Source of the DNA: a virus
Length of the DNA: 24,725 nucleotides
Virus record (IMG/VR): IMGVR_UViG_3300021963_000623
Location: 1-24,725 of that record
Reading direction: 5' to 3' (one strand)
The first letter of the stretch is position 1. The number at the start of each line of letters is the position of its first letter. The translations under genes and the position numbers were made by a program. This document shows positions 21,925 through 24,725 of the stretch, in pieces. The notes under the pieces are model-generated. The model saw nothing but the letters and a program-made list of their open reading frames with translations. It ran no database searches and was not told where the DNA came from.

Positions 21925-22384
21925 GATCACCTGCGCAGGATGCGGAAAAATAAAACCACATCGAGCAAAAGGTCTCTGCATTAAATGCTATGATCGCATT
22001 CCTCGAAGGCTCATCACCTGCATCTCATGCGGAGAGCGAAAGCCTCATGAGGCTCGCCAGCTCTGCTGTGACTGCTATCGAAAGCGGGGAGCAGACACAC
22101 CCTTTCTGAAGGCGTCTCTGGGGTGCGTTATCGCTGAGGAGGAGGACAGGCGAGACTCGATGCGAGTGCCTCCACTGACCCCGACAATGGCTCGCCCAGG
22201 AACAGAGGAAAAGATCCGAGTCATGATGGCACGCCACGCTCGATGCGAGACGCTCTACCATGAGCACGATTGCATAATTCCGAAGGAGCTCGACACGATC
22301 ACGCCCAAACGTAGCAGGAATGGCGGATGGCATAATGAGCCGAGTGAAATCTTCTCAGTTCCGGAACTCGACCCCGATGAGTAA
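21914..22384 (+). CDS. Tandem zinc-ribbon protein of unknown function
   Basis: A 156-residue protein from ATG 21914 (GAGG five bases upstream; ATG 21917 is equally possible, and an upstream start at 21884 is not favoured). It opens with two copies of a 24-residue zinc-knuckle unit, ITCxxCGxxKPHxAxxLCxxCY (residues 5-28 and 34-57), so each should bind one metal ion. The second half contains RVMMARHARCETLYHEHD, a pattern I recall from small planctomycete phage proteins, and ends acidic. Tandem ribbons of this kind often bind nucleic acid or a polymerase. Its last eight bases overlap the next gene. Confidence 0.7.
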   Translation: MMAEITCAGCGKIKPHRAKGLCIKCYDRIPRRLITCISCGERKPHEARQLCCDCYRKRGADTPFLKASLGCVIAEEEDRRDSMRVPPLTPTMARPGTEEKIRVMMARHARCETLYHEHDCIIPKELDTITPKRSRNGGWHNEPSEIFSVPELDPDE

Positions 22385-22616
22385 GCAATCTCGCTCGATG
22401 TCTCTCATCGAGTCAGCTGCAAACACAGGGGCGGGTTTCCTGCTCTCCCTAGTGCTCCAGATTTCTCTTTTTTCACTAATGTCGATCGAAACTACCACCT
22501 CACAAAACCTCGTGATGAGCGTCGTTTTTACGCTCGCATCACTGGTGCGAGGCTACCTTCTGCGGAGGGTTTTCCTAGGGTTTGAGGAGCCCAAAACTGG
22601 TACTACAAAACTTTAG
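22377..22616 (+). CDS. Small membrane protein, DUF7220-like
   Basis: A 79-residue protein from ATG 22377, which overlaps the previous stop by eight bases; a longer reading from 22320 would run into the zinc-ribbon gene. The pattern MSLIESAANTGAGFLLSLVLQ, then SQNLVMSVVFTLASLVRGYLLRRVF matches a family of small phage membrane proteins annotated DUF7220. Two membrane segments are expected. Its function is unknown, and it is found in many marine and soil phages. Naming rests on pattern memory. Confidence 0.72.
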   Translation: MSKQSRSMSLIESAANTGAGFLLSLVLQISLFSLMSIETTTSQNLVMSVVFTLASLVRGYLLRRVFLGFEEPKTGTTKL

Positions 22617-22620
22617 AAAA

Positions 22621-22650
22621 TATGCGTATTTCCGCATAATAATGCGTAAG
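22621..22650. repeat. Short repeats around ATGCGTA left of attachment site
   Basis: TATGCG (22621-22626) and CGCATA (22633-22638) form an inverted repeat, and ATGCGTA occurs again at 22642-22648. Three copies of one element on one side of the tRNA fragment are consistent with integrase arm sites or a regulator site. Short enough to be chance. Confidence 0.4.
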
Positions 22651-22728
22651 AAATTTAATAGAATCGGGAATTTTACTGTCGATAATACGCTATCAGCAGC
22701 GGGCTTTAACGCTATTCCTTAGTGCGGG

Positions 22729-22772
22729 TTGGGGTGGAAGAGGTCGCAGGTTCAAATCCTGTATCCCCGACC
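22729..22772 (+). other. attP core: 3' half of a tRNA-Pro(GGG) gene
   Basis: From the anticodon loop TTGGGGT (22729-22735) onward the sequence is a good tRNA 3' half: stem strand GGAAG, variable loop AGGTC, T stem GCAGG/CCTGT (one G-T pair), T loop TTCAAAT, acceptor strand ATCCCCG, discriminator A, then CC. The anticodon GGG and G37 indicate proline. The 5' side does not pair (no CGGGGAT, no 5' anticodon strand), so this is not a whole tRNA. A partial tRNA 3' end next to an integrase is the classic phage attachment core, which restores the host gene on integration. Confidence 0.8.
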
Positions 22773-22799
22773 TTGTTTTTGAGAAAAGTGACGGAAATA

Positions 22800-22865
22800 A
22801 AAAGTAGTACTGTACAACATCGTACTACTTTTGCTAACATTCTCCGCATGTGGTGCTACTTTTGC
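22800..22865. repeat. Three copies of GTRCTACTTTT between attP and integrase
   Basis: AAAAGTAGTAC (22800-22810) and GTACTACTTTT (22822-22832) are a perfect 11-base inverted repeat with an 11-base gap. A third copy, GTGCTACTTTTGC (22853-22865), repeats the second (GTACTACTTTTGC, 22822-22834) in direct orientation 31 bases further, about three helical turns. These are likely arm-type integrase sites and/or operators for the integrase gene, which starts 22 bases later. Confidence 0.7.
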
Positions 22866-22887
22866 GCCTCGCTGCTGGAGTTAAAAC

Positions 22888-24108
22888 ATGGCTAAAAAGA
22901 AAAAGGTTCCTGGACTGCTCCATCATAAGCACAAGAACCTAGGTTACAGCGTCGACCCGAACACCCGAAAAACCACTTATCACGGTCAGTGGGGGCTCGC
23001 AACTACTAAGCAGAGTTATCTTCGCTGGTGCGCTGATCTCCTTACCGAAGAGGTCATGCCGAGGCTCCCTACTGAGAACGAGCCCGTCGTCGCCGATCTC
23101 GTCAACGCATTTATTAAGCACGCTATCTCCTATTACCGCGACCCGATCACGGGGAAACCGACCTCTCAGTTGGGAGTGATTAAGTCTGCCCTTCGGGAGC
23201 TCGACCTTTATCTCGAAATGAAAATAAAAGACTTTGATACTTCCACGCTCCTCGCAGTCAGGGCAGGGATTGTGAACAGAGACATTATGCCGAAGTCTGA
23301 GGGAGCACCGAGAAAAAAGCTTTGCATCAGTTCTGTCAATGGAGCGATCACCAAAATTAGAATGATGTTTAAATTGGGCGTCGAATGGAAGCTCGTTCCG
23401 GTCGAGATATATCAGGCACTCGCCTGCGTAAGCGCACTCAACTGGCGAACAGCTCCTTCTCTAAGATCGCCCGAGAAGATCACCCCAGTACCGCTTCATT
23501 ATTTCTCGCTCATCATGCCTCATCTTAAGCCGCTCTATCAAGCGGTTCTTAAAGTTCACATCGCCACGGGCATGAGGGTAAAGGAGCTATGCTCAATGAG
23601 GTGGAGCGAGATCACTGAGGTCGAGCCCGGTCTCTGGTGCTATTCACCGAGCGAGCACAAGAACTCCCATCGAGGAGATGACCGAAAAGTTTATCTTAAG
23701 AGCGATCTCATCGAGCTCATGAGGAGCGTGAGAAAACCTCTCTGGAAGGAAGACGCAGTTTGGTGTCATCGAGGGGTGGGTCGTCATGCTGGATATTCTG
23801 GAATGATTTCTCCAGACGCTTATGCTCGAGCGATTGAAAATGCTCAAGAGCGATACAACGACGGAAGAATCAGTCGGGAAGCAGGAGCGCGAACAGACCT
23901 CAAGAAGAAATATAAATACACCAGCGCTAAACGAGAACCGATGACGCCTTGGACACCGCTCCAGATCCGTCATACTGTTGCGACGCAGGTTCGCAGGACT
24001 CATGGACTTGAGGGAGCGCAGGCCGTTTTAGGGCACTCGACGCTCGACGCAACGCAGATTTATGCTGAAAAAAGGGATGATTTAGCGAGGAGCGTAGCGA
24101 GACTGTAA
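22888..24108 (+). CDS. int: Tyrosine recombinase, phage integrase
   Basis: A 406-residue site-specific recombinase that should integrate the phage at the tRNA-Pro core just upstream. It has an N-terminal basic arm region (MAKKKKVPGL), a core-binding domain (about residues 65-175) and a catalytic domain with R230 (ATGMRVKELCSMRW), K258 (HKNSHR), R361 (IRHTVAT), H383 (LGHST) and Y392 (QIYAEKRD). The box II histidine usually found three residues before the second arginine is replaced by Leu (PLQIRHT); His362 follows the arginine instead. The start has GGAG eight bases upstream. Repeats at 22800-22865 lie in its promoter region and probably link integrase binding with its own expression. Confidence 0.93.
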   Translation: MAKKKKVPGLLHHKHKNLGYSVDPNTRKTTYHGQWGLATTKQSYLRWCADLLTEEVMPRLPTENEPVVADLVNAFIKHAISYYRDPITGKPTSQLGVIKSALRELDLYLEMKIKDFDTSTLLAVRAGIVNRDIMPKSEGAPRKKLCISSVNGAITKIRMMFKLGVEWKLVPVEIYQALACVSALNWRTAPSLRSPEKITPVPLHYFSLIMPHLKPLYQAVLKVHIATGMRVKELCSMRWSEITEVEPGLWCYSPSEHKNSHRGDDRKVYLKSDLIELMRSVRKPLWKEDAVWCHRGVGRHAGYSGMISPDAYARAIENAQERYNDGRISREAGARTDLKKKYKYTSAKREPMTPWTPLQIRHTVATQVRRTHGLEGAQAVLGHSTLDATQIYAEKRDDLARSVARL

Positions 24109-24222
24109 AACAGGCCAAAAATTATTTAAAATATTTAAAGAGTTTTTTATTGCGTTCAATGTTTTTTAATTTATTTTGTTCTCAGCGTCGGGAAAATTAT
24201 TAACTAAAAAAGGACATCGCTC
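24109..24222. other. AT-rich intergenic region between integrase and winged-helix gene
   Basis: The 114 bases are strongly AT-rich (runs of ATTTAAA and T) compared with the flanking genes. No clear promoter hexamer pair, hairpin terminator or repeat could be fixed. A promoter for the downstream gene is expected here, since AT-rich DNA directly precedes it. Confidence 0.4.
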
Positions 24223-24633
24223 ATGAGCCTGATACTGGAAGCGGCACTTGATAGGGCAGCCGAAAAAGCCTTAAAGGAATATTTGACTTATAATGTAGGA
24301 GATAATGGAGAACTGTGCTATAAAGATAGTAGAGTTCTTGCTGTTAAGACAAAAAGGAGGGCACAAAAAATGTCCTGGATGGATTTCTCAGACGCAGAAT
24401 TGCGAATAGTGAACGAGGTCGAAAAGAATCCCGGAATGAAACAGACGGCAATCGTTTCGCTGATGAGCGTTCACGACGCATCTTATCCTGACGGCACGTG
24501 CGAAGCCGGAACCGTTCGCGTCCTTTTGTCGAATTTAGTAAAGCGAAAAGTACTCATCGCCAGTGGTACTAATGGGTATACGATAAACGACTCAGATACC
24601 CCCCCCCCCCTAGCTTACCATCAAAGTAATTAG
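24223..24633 (+). CDS. Winged-helix-like protein of unknown function, with alternative internal start
   Basis: A 136-residue protein from ATG 24223 (AGGA nine bases upstream). The second half (residues 56-122) has a winged-helix pattern: DAELRIVNEVEKNP, KQTAIVSLMSV, then TVRVLLSNLVKRKVLIASG and NGYTI as the wing. A regulator of lysogeny or of the integrase region is plausible. A second in-frame ATG at 24370 has AAAAAGGAGG (24351-24360) nine bases upstream, a better ribosome site than the first, so an 87-residue form holding just the winged-helix domain may also be made. A 12-C tract just before the stop makes the C-terminus prone to slippage. Confidence 0.7.
   Translation: MSLILEAALDRAAEKALKEYLTYNVGDNGELCYKDSRVLAVKTKRRAQKMSWMDFSDAELRIVNEVEKNPGMKQTAIVSLMSVHDASYPDGTCEAGTVRVLLSNLVKRKVLIASGTNGYTINDSDTPPPLAYHQSN
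24599..24610 (+). repeat. 12-base poly-C tract at the 3' end of the winged-helix gene
   Basis: Twelve C in a row occur inside codons for Thr-Pro-Pro-Pro. Loss of one C would create TAG directly after the tract. Gain of one C would instead end the protein about six residues later in another frame. Either a phase-variable site or a sequencing problem is possible. Confidence 0.95.
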
Positions 24634-24655
24634 TCGGGTTTCACATCGAAAAACT

Positions 24656-24688
24656 AAAAGGTCAGCGTCAAAAGCGCTGGCCTTTTTT
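24656..24688 (+). terminator. Intrinsic terminator after the winged-helix gene
   Basis: AAAAGGTCAGCG (24656-24667) pairs with CGCTGGCC plus T-run (24675-24688), with one G-T pair and a seven-base loop. Six T follow. It lies 22 bases after the stop codon and ends this transcript. The A-rich 5' arm with the T-run also makes it a fair terminator on the other strand. Confidence 0.88.
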
Positions 24689-24725
24689 CGTTTCATATCG
24701 CCTTTGGTCGTTGCACATCAAGTCT

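Noticed and set aside
22665-22770. Complete tRNA with insertion
   Set aside because: CGGGAAT at 22665 differs from the needed CGGGGAT, the total would be 106 bases, and no D arm or 5' anticodon strand pairs; only the 3' half is tRNA-like.
22884-24725. CRISPR, toxin-antitoxin or known defence system near the integrase
   Set aside because: No repeat array, and the one downstream gene does not match a toxin or antitoxin family I recognise; the window ends before more genes can be read.

Overview
This window reads as the late half of a temperate, long-tailed (siphovirus-like) tailed phage of the HK97 lineage. It is followed by an attachment site, a tyrosine integrase and the first gene beyond it. 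Every gene I can support is on the plus strand. The host is probably a planctomycete. That rests on remembered protein families, not on a search: the long peptidase-like protein at 19598-21124, the Cys-rich protein plus glycosyltransferase pair at 15581-16629, and several small proteins resemble families I associate with Planctomycetes. Arg is often encoded by CGA throughout.

Layout: (1) 57-4261, packaging and prohead: terminase small subunit (P27 type), terminase large subunit, portal, prohead protease, in a tightly overlapping operon. (2) 4262-5334, a regulatory island between protease and capsid: a strong hairpin, an AT-rich leader with an inverted repeat, a Cys-rich gene, a small HTH gene with an AT-hook-like tail, an intrinsic terminator, a promoter carrying an operator-like palindrome, then a second terminator directly in front of the capsid gene. 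(3) 5335-9156, capsid, connector genes and tail tube. (4) 9149-12570, tail assembly chaperones joined by a textbook -1 frameshift site, and the tape measure protein. (5) 12580-19585, tail tip and fibres: two structural proteins of unknown fold, one with 17 Thr-Pro repeats, a Cys-rich protein plus a glycosyltransferase, and a run of fibre proteins ending in a collar-domain tip. (6) 19598-22616, a membrane-anchored papain-like protein, a holin-like protein, a 48-residue membrane ORF, and small accessory genes including a tandem zinc-ribbon protein and a DUF7220-like membrane protein. (7) 22617-24725, an attP-like site made of the 3' half of a tRNA-Pro(GGG), repeats likely to be integrase or regulator sites, the integrase, and a winged-helix-like gene with two good start sites, a 12-C tract and a terminator.

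Because late genes lie on one side of the tRNA fragment and the integrase on the other, and the tRNA copy lacks its 5' half, the sequence looks like the free or circular phage arrangement (attP) rather than an integrated prophage end. No complete tRNA, CRISPR array, rRNA or insertion sequence was seen. No gene-free stretch exceeds 300 bases.

The least ordinary parts are the regulatory island with its short terminated transcript before the capsid gene, the Thr-Pro protein near a phage-encoded glycosyltransferase, and the papain-like membrane protein beside the holin candidates.
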